The position numbers and the translations under genes were made by a program. A DNA stretch of 55,260 nucleotides from JAWXBM01 sp034440115 (GTDB lineage Bacteria > Pseudomonadota > Gammaproteobacteria > Xanthomonadales > SZUA-36): positions 1-55,260 of the forward strand of contig JAWXBM010000127.1 in NCBI GenBank assembly GCA_034440115.1, in the 5' to 3' direction. This document shows positions 41,264 to 51,474 of this stretch, piece after piece; within the stretch, counting starts at the first letter, position 1; every line of letters starts with the position of its first letter. The notes below the pieces were generated by a model. The model worked only from the letters and a program-made list of their open reading frames with translations. It was not told the origin of the DNA and did not search any database.

Positions 41264-41283
41264 ATTATTACCGACCCCAAATA

Positions 41284-42564
41284 TCAGGCGGGTTGAATCG
41301 CTTCCAAGCCACCCATATAAGGCTTAAGCGCCTCAGGAACACGAATCGATCCATCCTGTTGTTGGTAATTTTCCATCACCGCTATCAGGGTTCTGCCAAC
41401 CGCCAGTCCTGAACCGTTCAGAGTGTGCACCCAGTCGGGTTTGCCCGTTTCCGGGTGGCGATAGCGGGCTTTCATGCGCCGTGCCTGGAAATCGGTACAG
41501 ACGCTGCACGAAGAAATTTCACGATAGGCATCCTGGCCGGGCAGCCAGACTTCCAGATCATGCGTTTTGGCTGCGGCAAAGCCCATATCGCCGGTACACA
41601 ACAACACCACTCGGTAAGGTAGTTCCAGCCGTTGCAGAATGGTTTCTGCATGGCCGGTTAGCTCATCCAATGCAGCCGATGAAGTCTCAGGTTGAACGAT
41701 TTGTACCAGTTCCACTTTCTCAAACTGATGCTGCCGGATCATGCCACGGGTATCACGGCCGTAAGAGCCGGCCTCGCGGCGAAAGCATGGGGTTTGCGAG
41801 GTCAGCCGCCACGGCAGGCTGTCGGTTTCAATGATCTGATCCGCCGCCAGGTTGGTCATGGGCACTTCGGCCGTAGGCACCAGATAACGCGGCGGCTCAT
41901 CGGTGGTAGCAAATGCGTCTTCGGCGAACTTGGGCAACTGCCCGGTGCCGGTCATGGCTTCAGCATTCACCAGATAAGGCAGATAGACCTCGGTATAGCC
42001 ATGCTCTTGGGTGTGCACGTCCAGCATGAACTGCGACAAGGCCCGGTGCAGCCGCGACAGCGGTCCACGTAAAACGGTAAACCGTGCTCCGGCCAGCTTG
42101 GCCGCGGATTCAGCATCCAGCAGACCTGTCACTTCGCCCAGCTCTATATGGTCACGGGCTTTGAAGCCCAGCTCCGTGGGTTCTCTCCATTTACGTAATT
42201 CCAGATTGTCCGCCTCGCTTTTGCCCTGCGGTACCTCTGGGAGTGCCAGGTTGGGCATATCCAGTGCCCAGGCTGATTGCTGCGCATAAACTTCGGCGAA
42301 ATCAGCTTCGGCTTTGCTCAGCGCATCACCCAGATCTTGAACCTCGTCCAGCAGTGGCAGAATGTCTTCGCCACGCGATTTGGCCTGGCCGATCTGCTTG
42401 GCCTGCTGGTTTTTCTGGTTCTGTAGTCCCTGCATCTGTAATTGCAGCGCCTTGCGCTGATCTTCCAGCGCGGTCCAGGCGGCCACATCCAGCGTGTAGC
42501 CACGATGTGCCAACGCATCGGCAACCCCTTGCGGGTCGTTCCTGAGTTTTTGGGGGTCCAGCAT
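41284..42564 (-). CDS. serS: seryl-tRNA synthetase
   Basis: Class II synthetase that charges serine tRNAs. 426 residues from the ATG at 42,564 (MLDPQKLRNDP, the family start); 10 upstream codons in frame are not used. It has the N-terminal coiled-coil arm (about 27-100), motif 2 with CFRREAGSYGRDTRGMIRQH, and motif 3 LNGSGLAVGRTLIAVMENYQ. The CrcB gene follows upstream by 82 bp. Confidence 0.98.
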   Translation of the reverse strand: MLDPQKLRNDPQGVADALAHRGYTLDVAAWTALEDQRKALQLQMQGLQNQKNQQAKQIGQAKSRGEDILPLLDEVQDLGDALSKAEADFAEVYAQQSAWALDMPNLALPEVPQGKSEADNLELRKWREPTELGFKARDHIELGEVTGLLDAESAAKLAGARFTVLRGPLSRLHRALSQFMLDVHTQEHGYTEVYLPYLVNAEAMTGTGQLPKFAEDAFATTDEPPRYLVPTAEVPMTNLAADQIIETDSLPWRLTSQTPCFRREAGSYGRDTRGMIRQHQFEKVELVQIVQPETSSAALDELTGHAETILQRLELPYRVVLLCTGDMGFAAAKTHDLEVWLPGQDAYREISSCSVCTDFQARRMKARYRHPETGKPDWVHTLNGSGLAVGRTLIAVMENYQQQDGSIRVPEALKPYMGGLEAIQPA

Positions 42565-42646
42565 AAAAAAATCCGCTTGTCGAAAACGCAGCATTGTACC
42601 GCCTGCGCTGCCTGATTTCGCTACCTGGCAGCGAGTGATAGGTGGA

Positions 42647-43057
42647 TTAATGAACGCTGTGTAGTGTCCTGGCGAGCCAGTAACCTGCCCAAACGGCGAA
42701 TAAACAGGACAACACGGTCAAGGCGATGTTCAACCCCGCCTTCATAAGCTGTTGCTCCTGCAGCAGGGTCAAAGTCTCGATGGAGAAAGCGCTGTAAGTG
42801 GTAAATCCACCCAGCAGTCCGGTGATTAATAACAAGCGCAACACCGAAGCATGGCTGCCTGAGTCTGGCAACACCACGACCAGGTATCCAATCACCAGCG
42901 AGCCGATCACATTGACCAGCAAGGTACCGTAGGGAAAAGCATGTCCAATCAATCCATGAGTTACAGCAGCAGTCAAGTAGCGCAGGCTGGCCCCCAATGC
43001 ACCTCCCAGGGCTACAATCAGGATTTTGCTGAATTCGAAATTCAAAACGGTATTCAA
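42647..43057 (-). CDS. crcB: fluoride channel CrcB/FluC
   Basis: Dimeric channel that expels fluoride. 136 residues, four membrane helices. Family motifs are GGALGASLRY, GTLLVNVIGSLVIGY (pore Asn) and GLLGGFTTYSAFSIET (Phe-box and Na+ site). The gap to lolA is only 20 bp, so no fluoride riboswitch is present; it is part of the ftsK-lolA-crcB-serS block. Confidence 0.96.
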   Translation of the reverse strand: MNTVLNFEFSKILIVALGGALGASLRYLTAAVTHGLIGHAFPYGTLLVNVIGSLVIGYLVVVLPDSGSHASVLRLLLITGLLGGFTTYSAFSIETLTLLQEQQLMKAGLNIALTVLSCLFAVWAGYWLARTLHSVH

Positions 43058-43077
43058 GATCGTCTGAGGATCCGCAT

Positions 43078-43737
43078 TCAGGGCCGAATCAGATCATCGG
43101 CACCGATCACATCCACGCCTTCCGGCGGCGTGAAGTCAAACAAACCCTCAGGCAGTAGTGGATTTTTCTGCAGTTTGGTGAAGCGAATTTCGGTGCGCAT
43201 GCCAAACGCATCTTCCATGGCCAGCATTTGCAACTGGCCATCACTGAGGCCGACCAGCATGCGATCGAATTCGGCCTCAGCATCGTTGGAGCGCAACTCC
43301 AGTAGCACCATTCCATCAATATCGCCGGCTTCGCGAACTTCAAATAATTCATCCAGGCGCTGTATATCGGTAAGGATAATAAGCGGTGAATTGTTATTGA
43401 ATTCGGCTTGTGATTTGACCGTAACCTGTTCCAGAACTTCATCGTAAATCCAGATGCGCTTGCCGTCGGCAATCACCTGTTCCGGGAATTCACCACCATA
43501 TGCCCAGCGAAAAAAATGCGGGCTTTGCAGCCACACTTCCCCGCTGCTTTCGTTCTCAACGCCACCGTCGTTGCGCAGCACGCGTTGCTCGAATCGCGCA
43601 TGCATGGTTCGCAGGTCGTTGGCGAAACGATTGAGTTCGTCACGGCCGGGCTGGTCCATGGCAGCCTGCAAAGGCAGCGCAACGCCAAGCATCAGCGCCA
43701 GGGCGCAACACGCTTGCATGTGCTTGAACAAATTCAT
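43078..43737 (-). CDS. lolA: outer-membrane lipoprotein carrier protein LolA
   Basis: Periplasmic chaperone that carries lipoproteins from LolCDE to LolB. 219 residues from the ATG at 43,737 (AGGAAG upstream), giving a Sec signal MNLFKHMQACCALALMLG...LQAAMDQ; a longer frame to 43,815 lies within ftsK. Typical LolA segments are MHARFEQRVLRNDGG, GEVWLQSPHFFRW and ADGKRIWIYDEVLEQVT. It follows ftsK by 19 bp. Confidence 0.95.
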   Translation of the reverse strand: MNLFKHMQACCALALMLGVALPLQAAMDQPGRDELNRFANDLRTMHARFEQRVLRNDGGVENESSGEVWLQSPHFFRWAYGGEFPEQVIADGKRIWIYDEVLEQVTVKSQAEFNNNSPLIILTDIQRLDELFEVREAGDIDGMVLLELRSNDAEAEFDRMLVGLSDGQLQMLAMEDAFGMRTEIRFTKLQKNPLLPEGLFDFTPPEGVDVIGADDLIRP

Positions 43738-43756
43738 ATAAGGCTTCCTGGTGTGT

Positions 43757-46087
43757 TCAGTCTTTGGGTGGCGGCGGTGCCAGAACTTCGCGCTGGCCAT
43801 TGTGTTCCGGTGCACTGACCACCCCGGCGGCTTCCATCTCCTCTACCAAACGCGCAGCGCGGTTATAACCGATGCGTAACTGCCGCTGCACGCTGGAAAT
43901 GGAAGCGCGGCGGGAGCTGGTGACATAAGCAACGGCCTGGTCATACAACTCATCCTGCTCCCCGTTTATGGCTTCAGGCAGTCCGGTCGCGCCTATCGAC
44001 ATGCCATCGGCGGTGATTTGTGTATCATCAAGGACATCTTCCAGATAATTCGGTTCACCGAACTGCCGTAAGTACTGCACCACCGCGTGCACTTCATGGT
44101 CGTCAACAAAGGCGCCGTGGATGCGCTCGGGGATGGCCGAACCGGGCGGCAGGTACAACATATCGCCATGGCCCAACAACTGTTCAGCACCCATCTGATC
44201 GAGGATGGTGCGTGAGTCGATGCGCGACGAAACCTGAAAAGCGATGCGGGCCGGAATATTGGCCTTGATCAGACCGGTGATCACATCGACAGAGGGCCTT
44301 TGGGTAGCCAACAGCAAGTGGATACCGGCTGCCCTGGCTTTCTGGGCCAGGCGCGCGATCAGCTCTTCGATCTTCTTGCCGACGATCATCATCATGTCAG
44401 CAAACTCGTCGATTACAACAACGATGTAAGGCAGTGCTTCCAACTCCATCGCAGTAGCCGTTGGATCCGCGGGGTCGGGCTGCCAGAATGGATCTTTCAG
44501 CGGTTTGCCCTTATCCGCCGCCTCTTTTATTTTGCGGTTAAAGCCCGCCAGGTTACGGACGCCCGCAGTGGCCATCAGCTTGTAGCGCCGCTCCATTTCG
44601 GCCACGCACCAGCGCAAGGCGTTGGCGGCTTCTTTCATATCGGTGACTACCGGGGTGAGCAAATGCGGGATGCCGTCATAAACCGATAGTTCGAGCATCT
44701 TCGGATCAATCATGATCAATCGAACCTGCTCGGGAGTGGCCTTGTATAAAAAGCTCAAAATCATGGCATTGAGTGCCACCGATTTACCCGAACCGGTGGT
44801 ACCGGCCACCAACAAGTGCGGCATGCGGCCGACATCGGCCACCATGGGCCGGCCGCTGATGCCCTTGCCCAATGCCAGGGTTAATGGCGAGGCCGAACGA
44901 TCATAGGCTTCCGAACGTAGAATTTCGGACAAATAAACAATCTGCCGTGAGGTGTTGGGAATTTCCAGGCCAATGGTGGGCTTGCCGGGGATCACTTCCA
45001 CCACTCGCACTGAGATTACACTCAGGCCGCGGGCCAGGTCTTTGGCGAGGTTGGAAATCTGCGCGGATTTCACACCTGCTGCCGGTTGCAACTCAAAGCG
45101 CGTGATAACCGGCCCGGGGTGCACCGCCACCACATCCACCTGCACACCAAAATCAGCCAGCTTCAGTTCCACCTGGCGCGACAGGGCTTCCAGGGTTTCT
45201 TTGCTGTAACCGGCAACCTGCGCGGGTGGATCGTCCAGCAAATCCAGCGGCGGTAAAGAACCCACTGGCAGGTTTTTAAACAGGGTTTGCTGCTTTTCCT
45301 TTCTTGCCCGAACACTGGGTTGCGCTTCTTCAACAGGCATTTGCGGCTCAATTTTTGGCTTGGGCTTGCCTTTTTGCCGTACCGAATCGGCTTTGCGGAC
45401 TTCCACCCGTTGAGCTATGGCACGGCGCCCGGCAAACCAGTCATGCATCCCGGCGCCCAACGAAGCTATCCAGGCCACTAATTGCAAAGTGTACTGGCCG
45501 ATGTAGTCCATCACGCGAAACCAGGAAATGCCGGCAAACAGCGTTAGGCCCGCCAGCATGATGGCCAGCAGGAACAGGGTTGCGCCTAAAGCACCGGTGT
45601 ACTGCAACAACGGAATAGCGACTTGCAAGCCGACGATGCCCCCACCTCCGGCGGGCATGGTGCCCGGTGGTGGCAAGGCATGCAGATTCAGCAGCCCGGT
45701 GGCCGAGAGTATGAACAGCAGCAAGCCGGACAAGCGCCCCAGCCACTCCACCAGCAGATTGCTTTCGGTTTCGCTCTCACTCTCGGCGTTCTGATACACC
45801 TGCCAACCAATATGAATCAGCACCAGCGGCAACAGATAGGCGAGATAACCGGTCAAGAACAGGAAAAAGTTTGCCAGCCAGGCACCGAACAAACGCCCGA
45901 TGTTGTGCACATCAGGCGTTGCCACCGGATTGAATGGACCTGGATCGGTAGCCGAATAGGACAACAGGCAGGCCACAAGGTAGACTGCCATCAACAGCGT
46001 AAGGATCAGGAAACTTTCACCCAGTAAGTGATGGGTGTTGCCCTGTACTTGCGCTTTAAGCGGTGACTTTTTACGTGCTTGCGGCAA
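43757..46087 (-). CDS. ftsK: DNA translocase FtsK
   Basis: Septal DNA pump that segregates chromosome ends and activates XerCD at dif. 776 residues: four N-terminal membrane helices (about 25-195), a short linker, then the RecA-like motor with Walker A GTTGSGKSVALN and Walker B VVVIDEFADMMM, and the C-terminal gamma winged helix (SISSVQRQLRIGYNRAARLVEEM). The linker is far shorter than in E. coli (1329 residues) but usual for Pseudomonas relatives. Confidence 0.97.
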   Translation of the reverse strand: MPQARKKSPLKAQVQGNTHHLLGESFLILTLLMAVYLVACLLSYSATDPGPFNPVATPDVHNIGRLFGAWLANFFLFLTGYLAYLLPLVLIHIGWQVYQNAESESETESNLLVEWLGRLSGLLLFILSATGLLNLHALPPPGTMPAGGGGIVGLQVAIPLLQYTGALGATLFLLAIMLAGLTLFAGISWFRVMDYIGQYTLQLVAWIASLGAGMHDWFAGRRAIAQRVEVRKADSVRQKGKPKPKIEPQMPVEEAQPSVRARKEKQQTLFKNLPVGSLPPLDLLDDPPAQVAGYSKETLEALSRQVELKLADFGVQVDVVAVHPGPVITRFELQPAAGVKSAQISNLAKDLARGLSVISVRVVEVIPGKPTIGLEIPNTSRQIVYLSEILRSEAYDRSASPLTLALGKGISGRPMVADVGRMPHLLVAGTTGSGKSVALNAMILSFLYKATPEQVRLIMIDPKMLELSVYDGIPHLLTPVVTDMKEAANALRWCVAEMERRYKLMATAGVRNLAGFNRKIKEAADKGKPLKDPFWQPDPADPTATAMELEALPYIVVVIDEFADMMMIVGKKIEELIARLAQKARAAGIHLLLATQRPSVDVITGLIKANIPARIAFQVSSRIDSRTILDQMGAEQLLGHGDMLYLPPGSAIPERIHGAFVDDHEVHAVVQYLRQFGEPNYLEDVLDDTQITADGMSIGATGLPEAINGEQDELYDQAVAYVTSSRRASISSVQRQLRIGYNRAARLVEEMEAAGVVSAPEHNGQREVLAPPPPKD

Positions 46088-46410
46088 TCAAGAGTTCCTT
46101 TTGTGCCGAATCTTGCTGATCCGGTTCTTTTATTTGCGTTGCTGTCACGCAAAGTTTAACCGCCTGTTATAAGCTGTTGCCAGCTTAGCGTTTAAAGCTA
46201 AGGGTTTACAGCGCAGTGTTTACAGCTTGGGGTTTTTCACCAGCTTATGCCCATGGATCCGAGCTGTAATTCCGACCCAGTGTTACGACTTGTGGTTCTG
46301 GCTGGCAATACCCACTTAATCAGGCAACAGGGTCAAATTTCAATGCAAGCTTGACCGTAATTCAATTTCAGGAACCAGCATGGGTTGCTGTTTTATCGGG
46401 GCGATTATAC
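46088..46410. other. divergent ftsK/trxB intergenic region
   Basis: 323 bp without a credible gene. It holds an inverted repeat GGTCAA-N14-TTGACC at 46,331-46,356 and two direct GTTTACAGC copies near 46,205-46,227. No convincing promoter could be assigned to either gene by eye. Confidence 0.4.
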
Positions 46411-47397
46411 ATGAGCGATGCAAAGCACTTCCGGCTCCTGATTCTGGGGTCCGGGCCGGCGGGATATACGGCTGCCATCTATGCGGCCAGAGCCAACCTG
46501 GCACCAGCGGTTATCACAGGTGTTGAACAAGGTGGTCAGTTGACCACAACAACCGATGTGGATAACTGGCCGGGCGATGTTGAAGGCCTGCAAGGGCCTG
46601 ACCTGATGCATCGCATGCTGGCACATGCCGAGCGTTTCGATACGCGAATGATATTCGACCATATCCATACCGCGAATCTGTCTCAACGGCCATTCCGCCT
46701 TGAAGGCGACAGCGCTGTGTATACCGCCGATGCCCTGGTGATCGCAACCGGTGCCAGTGCCATGTACCTCGGCTTGCCTTCTGAAGAAACCTACAAAGGC
46801 CGTGGTGTGTCCGCCTGTGCTACCTGTGATGGCTTTTTCTACCGCAAGCAGAACGTCACGGTGGTGGGTGGTGGCAATACTGCAGTTGAAGAAGCCTTGT
46901 ATCTGTCTAACATCGCCGCCAAGGTAACCCTGGTGCATCGCCGCGACAGCCTGCGCGCGGAAAAAATCCTGCAGGATCGTTTGTTCGAGCGGGCCGAGAA
47001 CGGCAACGTGGAAATCCTCTGGGACCACGAGGTGGACGAAGTGTTGGGTGATGACAAGGGCGTGACCGGCTTGCGCGTTAAACATGCGAAAACCGGAACA
47101 GCTCAGGATCTTGACGTAACGGGCGTTTTCATCGCCGTGGGACATTCGCCCAATACCGGCATTTTTGCAGGCCAGTTGGATATGCAAGGCGGCTACATCA
47201 GCATCAAGAGTGGTACCGCGGGCTATGCAACAGCTACCAGTATTCCGGGTGTATTTGCCGCGGGTGATGTGGCAGATCATGTTTATCGCCAGGCCATCAC
47301 TTCAGCGGGCTTTGGCTGCATGGCAGCTCTCGATGCCGAGCGTTGGCTGGATGAACAATCCACTCAGAATAAGACAACGGCCTCCGCCAAAGCTTAA
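46411..47397 (+). CDS. trxB: thioredoxin reductase
   Basis: NADPH-dependent flavoenzyme that keeps thioredoxin reduced. 328 residues from the ATG at 46,411 (MSDAKHFRLLILG); 20 codons upstream lack a ribosome site. FAD site LILGSGPAGYTAAIYAARA, redox-active CATC in SACATCDGFFYRK, NADPH site VVGGGNTAVEEALYL and the C-terminal GVFAAGDVADHVYRQ are intact. Confidence 0.97.
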   Translation: MSDAKHFRLLILGSGPAGYTAAIYAARANLAPAVITGVEQGGQLTTTTDVDNWPGDVEGLQGPDLMHRMLAHAERFDTRMIFDHIHTANLSQRPFRLEGDSAVYTADALVIATGASAMYLGLPSEETYKGRGVSACATCDGFFYRKQNVTVVGGGNTAVEEALYLSNIAAKVTLVHRRDSLRAEKILQDRLFERAENGNVEILWDHEVDEVLGDDKGVTGLRVKHAKTGTAQDLDVTGVFIAVGHSPNTGIFAGQLDMQGGYISIKSGTAGYATATSIPGVFAAGDVADHVYRQAITSAGFGCMAALDAERWLDEQSTQNKTTASAKA

Positions 47398-47432
47398 AAC
47401 GATTTGATCCGCGGGCTCAGGACTTAAACCTC

Positions 47433-48638
47433 ATGCAATGCGAAGGTCGTATCATCTCAGACCTTTGCCAGGTGAATGAACAGGACTGGTCGCTGCTGGA
47501 TCATGGCGACCAGCCTTTTCTGGCCTTGCCGTTTTTGCGCGCCATGCAGGAATCGGCCTCGGCCGATGCCGCAACTGGCTGGCAAGCTCATCACCTGGCT
47601 TTGTTTGAAAACGATCAGTTGGTAGCCTTTGCACCCACTTATCTCAAGGCCCACTCGCATGGCGAATTCGTATTTGACTGGTCCTGGGCCGATGCCTACC
47701 AGCGTCATGGCTTGCCCTATTACCCCAAGCTGCTCACGGCGGTGCCCTACTCGCCTATTTCCGGTTCACGCCTGCTGGTTCGAACAGGTCACCCTCGCGC
47801 TGCGCAATTGCGGCAGCAACTGATCGAATTCGCCCTGGGCCAGTGCGAACAGCTTAATTTGTCATCCTGGCACTGCAATTTTGCTGCAGGTTCTGACCTG
47901 GATGTGCTACAAAGTCAAACCGAGGAAGCAGCGAAGGCAGGCCAATTGTTGCCGCGCTATGACTGGCAGTTTCACTGGCAGAATCAGGGCTTCGGGAATT
48001 TTGCAGAGTTTCTGGCCACACTGCGCAGCAAGAAGCGTAAAAACATGTTGCGGGACCGGCGGTTGGTCAGGGATGCAGGATTCCAATTCCGCCGCTTGCA
48101 GGGATTCGAGCTTGAACCAGCCGATGTTGATTTTATCTTTGCCTGCTACCAACGGACTTTTTTACTGCACGGCAATCACCCAGCGCTGAATCGGGAATTT
48201 TTTGTCCGGTTGATTCAGAACATGCCCGAGGCGGTAGTGTCTGTAATTGCTTATCGTGGTGATCAGCCCATTGCCATGAGCTTCTTTTTGCAAGGTGGCG
48301 GTCGATTGTACGGCCGCTATTGGGGTTGCCTGGAGGATGTGCCGGGATTGCATTTTGAAACGGCTTACCACCAGGGTATTGAACATTGCATCGCCAATGG
48401 CCTGGATGTATTCGAGCCAGGCGCCCAGGGTGAACACAAAATCAGCCGCGGTTTCAGCCCAGTAAAAACGCATTCCTTTCACTACATTCGCGACCTGCGT
48501 TTCAGCGAGGCCATATCACGCTATCTGAAGCAGGAGGCGGAGTGGATGGCTGACTATCGCCAACGCTTAGAATCCCACCTGCCCTTTCGTCAGGAAATTC
48601 AGCTCGAAAAAGTCACGGACCAGAAGATTCAGCAGTGA
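47433..48638 (+). CDS. COG3146 (DUF482) acyltransferase-like protein
   Basis: 401 residues. Motifs of the COG3146/DUF482 family, related to GNAT/FemAB-type transferases: FDWSWADAYQRHGLPYYPKL near 75, LRSKKRKNMLRDRR near 205 and RGFSPVKTHSFHYI near 345. The substrate is unknown. It lies 35 bp after trxB and overlaps aat by 4 bp, an order also seen near trxB-aat in relatives. It may modify an amino sugar or peptide. Confidence 0.85.
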   Translation: MQCEGRIISDLCQVNEQDWSLLDHGDQPFLALPFLRAMQESASADAATGWQAHHLALFENDQLVAFAPTYLKAHSHGEFVFDWSWADAYQRHGLPYYPKLLTAVPYSPISGSRLLVRTGHPRAAQLRQQLIEFALGQCEQLNLSSWHCNFAAGSDLDVLQSQTEEAAKAGQLLPRYDWQFHWQNQGFGNFAEFLATLRSKKRKNMLRDRRLVRDAGFQFRRLQGFELEPADVDFIFACYQRTFLLHGNHPALNREFFVRLIQNMPEAVVSVIAYRGDQPIAMSFFLQGGGRLYGRYWGCLEDVPGLHFETAYHQGIEHCIANGLDVFEPGAQGEHKISRGFSPVKTHSFHYIRDLRFSEAISRYLKQEAEWMADYRQRLESHLPFRQEIQLEKVTDQKIQQ

Positions 48639-49357
48639 GCGGGCCACAACTCGACATGCTGGGCCCGAAAGCGGACGCACCATTCCCGCCAACTGATCAT
48701 GCGTTGCGACGTCCCAATGGCCTGCTGGCCTGGGGTGGAGGTTTAGAACCCGAACGACTGTTGCGCGCGTATCGCAGAGGAATATTTCCCTGGTACTCAG
48801 AGGGTGAGCCGATTTTGTGGTGGACACCCGACCCTCGCTGTGTGCTTGTGCCTGATCAGGTCTACCTTTCCAGCCGCACGCGTCGCAGATTCAACAGTGG
48901 CTGTTATCGGGTTACTGCTGATACTGCATTTGCCGAGGTAATGGGCGGCTGCGCGGAACCTCGTGATGGTGTTGCCGGCACCTGGATCACCGCCGAGCTG
49001 AAAGCATCCTTTGTGCACTTACATGAACGAGGTATTTGCCATTCGGTAGAAGTTTGGCAGGAGCAACGTTTGGTGGGTGGCATATATGGTATGGCTTTGG
49101 GCAAGGTTTTCTTCGGCGAGTCCATGTTCAGCCGCGCTGTTGATGCCAGCAAGATTGCACTGATCGCCTTATGCCGCCAGTTGCAGCAATGGGGGTTCGG
49201 TATGCTGGACTGCCAGGTTACCAATCCACACTTGTTGTCTATGGGTGCTGTCGAAATTCCACGCAATGACTTTCTGGCCCGCATTGAACAACGGGTTCAA
49301 CTACCCGTTCAGCCGACCCTTTGGAAAGGCCGTTTCTCGGTAGCCGATCAGTGGTAA
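48635..49357 (+). CDS. aat: leucyl/phenylalanyl-tRNA--protein transferase
   Basis: N-end rule enzyme that adds Leu/Phe to proteins with N-terminal Arg/Lys, marking them for ClpAP. 240 residues, GTG start overlapping the upstream stop (GTGA). FPWYSEGEPILWWTPDPRCVL, CAEPRDGVAGTWI and HSVEVWQEQRLVGGIYGMALG are family signatures. A clpS/clpA pair is not in the window. Confidence 0.96.
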   Translation: MSGPQLDMLGPKADAPFPPTDHALRRPNGLLAWGGGLEPERLLRAYRRGIFPWYSEGEPILWWTPDPRCVLVPDQVYLSSRTRRRFNSGCYRVTADTAFAEVMGGCAEPRDGVAGTWITAELKASFVHLHERGICHSVEVWQEQRLVGGIYGMALGKVFFGESMFSRAVDASKIALIALCRQLQQWGFGMLDCQVTNPHLLSMGAVEIPRNDFLARIEQRVQLPVQPTLWKGRFSVADQW

Positions 49358-49400
49358 GGTCACTTGTCACTCAACACACTCCTCAGGTTCTCTGCTCACT

Positions 49401-50300
49401 ATGCATTCAGTAAAACAACACTCCTTGCAGGCCATCGGCTTGATGTTGCTGGGCGTGTTCATGTTATCCACCATGGATGTCGGCCTGAAGATGCTGGTGG
49501 AAAACTACGGCAGCATGCAAGTGGTGTTCTTCCGCTGTGCCTTTTCAATGCCGCTGTTCCTGGTGTGGATGTTGGCTACCGACCGCAGCCTGTTTCGCAC
49601 TGCGTATCCGGGCGGACAACTGCTGCGTGGTGTGCTGGGCTTGATCATGTTGTATTCGGTGGGAGAGTGTTTTCGCGAGCTGCAATTGGCCGATGCCTAT
49701 GCCATTTTCTTTGCAGCGCCTCTGCTGATTACCTTATTGTCCGGACCGATGTTGGGCGAACCTGCCGGTATGACGCGTATCCTGGCAGCGCTGGTCGGGT
49801 TTGCCGGCGTATTGATTGTCCTACAGCCGAGTACCGGTGGCTGGGTCAGTTATGGCGGCCTGATGGCGCTGATAGCTATGGTGTTTTACGCGCTGACGGC
49901 AGTCCTGCTGCGCCGAATCGGCAGCCGCGACCGCACCATGACCATCGCTTTCTGGTTCATTTTTCTGGTGGGAACGGGCGCCGGCCTCGCGGCCCTGCCG
50001 AATTGGCAAACCGTTAATTTCTCCCGTGACTGGCAGTGGTTGGTGTTAATTGGAGTTACCGGCGCATTGGGGCAAATATTGTTGACCGCAGCTTTTCGTC
50101 GGGCCTCGGTCGCGGTGGTTGCACCGTTTGATTATGTGCATATGGTTTGGGCCGTTCTGTACGGCTACTGGTTCTGGTCTTACCTGCCGGACAGCAGAAC
50201 CTGGATCGGATCTGGCGTGGTTATCGCCTCAGGCCTGTTCGTCTTATTCCGTGAACACCGCGCGCACCGGCGCCTGCGAGCGCAATTGGCGCAGGATTAG
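49401..50300 (+). CDS. EamA-family (DMT) transporter
   Basis: 299 residues, ten membrane segments in two EamA repeats. MLLGVFMLSTMDVGLKML begins repeat 1; ALTAVLLRRIGSRDRTMTI begins repeat 2; the C-terminus is basic (HRRLRAQL). Substrates of this family range from amino acids to S-adenosylmethionine and cannot be predicted. It lies 43 bp after aat; it converges on and overlaps the next gene's stop by 4 bp. Confidence 0.85.
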   Translation: MHSVKQHSLQAIGLMLLGVFMLSTMDVGLKMLVENYGSMQVVFFRCAFSMPLFLVWMLATDRSLFRTAYPGGQLLRGVLGLIMLYSVGECFRELQLADAYAIFFAAPLLITLLSGPMLGEPAGMTRILAALVGFAGVLIVLQPSTGGWVSYGGLMALIAMVFYALTAVLLRRIGSRDRTMTIAFWFIFLVGTGAGLAALPNWQTVNFSRDWQWLVLIGVTGALGQILLTAAFRRASVAVVAPFDYVHMVWAVLYGYWFWSYLPDSRTWIGSGVVIASGLFVLFREHRAHRRLRAQLAQD

Positions 50301-51325
50301 TTTTTCAACAGAAAATAGATATGCGTAATCAGATCATCGGTGGGGGTATTGCCAGGATCTGAAATGTATTGTTCCCACGAAACACCCATACCCTCGAGCC
50401 CATGGGCACCCATATAAGCGGATATTTTCTCGTAGGTAGGCATCATCTGGTCGTAGCCGCCGCGGTGGATTACACGCAGCACTCTGCCAGAAGGTGAAGT
50501 ACCGATTTGGACATTGCCTTCGGGTAATACATCCACCGAACTTACCGGAATGGCAGCGTCAAAAGAATAGCCACTTTCGTTCCAGGCGCGGGAAATGGCC
50601 ATAGGTTGGGCCGACATCTGCAGATTGTGGTTACTGATAAATGCAGTCAGTTCCAGATAGGCATCAGCCAATGCAGCGGCAATGTCTCCCGGTGCCTGGC
50701 TGCTGACGTTCTCGATATACAAAATGTTCTGTGGCTCAACTTCGATAATTTCAACTTCCAGATCAGAAAATTCTGCACTGGGAAAAGACTCAGCCAGACG
50801 TTTCAGATTGGCCAGGCCTTGTTCATAATCTGAGCCCAGCCAGCGATCGAAAAACAAGCCAAAATAGCGCGCCATAATGCCGCCGAACAGGCCTTGTCCC
50901 TTGGTGACGTCGGTATCAAAACCCCATTTCACTAAAGTTGAATCATCATCCTCGGACAAGTTGTAGTACATGATCGCCTCGCCCTGATTCTCGAACTGAA
51001 AGCGAATGCGTACCAACGACGGGGCTGTGCTTTCAATGATTTCCTGCCGACCAGAACCAGTAAGCCGCGGATCACCACTCCAGGCCAGTCGCGCGCCAAC
51101 TCCATAGGTTGGGCCACTGACGGAGTAACTCGCTGAAGGATCTCGCTCAACCCAGGGCGACCAGGTATTGAAGTTCGAATATCCGTTCAGTAGAACAAAA
51201 ATCATCGAAGCCGGTCGATTGATCTGAATACTGCGCTCAATGCGAATGTCACGCGGCAGAAACAGACCTACTGCAGAGAATATTAATACAATAATAACAA
51301 TAAAGTAGAGAAACTTCTTAAACAT
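50297..51325 (-). CDS. SRPBCC/START-like plus GyrI-like domain protein
   Basis: 342 residues: one N-terminal helix (FLYFIVIIVLIFSAVGLFL), a polyketide-cyclase/START-like domain (about 30-175; INRPASMIFVLLNGYSNFNTWSPWVER) and a C-terminal GyrI/AraC effector-binding domain (about 190-340). Such fusions probably bind small hydrophobic ligands at the membrane. I start at the ATG at 51,325; a GTG three codons earlier is possible. The ends overlap the EamA gene convergently. Confidence 0.78.
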   Translation of the reverse strand: MFKKFLYFIVIIVLIFSAVGLFLPRDIRIERSIQINRPASMIFVLLNGYSNFNTWSPWVERDPSASYSVSGPTYGVGARLAWSGDPRLTGSGRQEIIESTAPSLVRIRFQFENQGEAIMYYNLSEDDDSTLVKWGFDTDVTKGQGLFGGIMARYFGLFFDRWLGSDYEQGLANLKRLAESFPSAEFSDLEVEIIEVEPQNILYIENVSSQAPGDIAAALADAYLELTAFISNHNLQMSAQPMAISRAWNESGYSFDAAIPVSSVDVLPEGNVQIGTSPSGRVLRVIHRGGYDQMMPTYEKISAYMGAHGLEGMGVSWEQYISDPGNTPTDDLITHIYFLLKN

Positions 51326-51474
51326 ATATGTCACCGAAAATCAAATGGCTTAGAGCTGGCAAGCATGGCATTAGTATAGTGATATCAGGTACCTCACGAC
51401 GCGCGCCCCAAGAGTTTTCCCGAATATTTTCCCAAGCACTTTCCTGGGTGCTGACGTGGCCAGATTACCAGACA

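Noticed and set aside
43058..43077. Fluoride riboswitch before crcB
   Set aside because: Only 20 bp separate lolA and crcB; there is no room for the aptamer.
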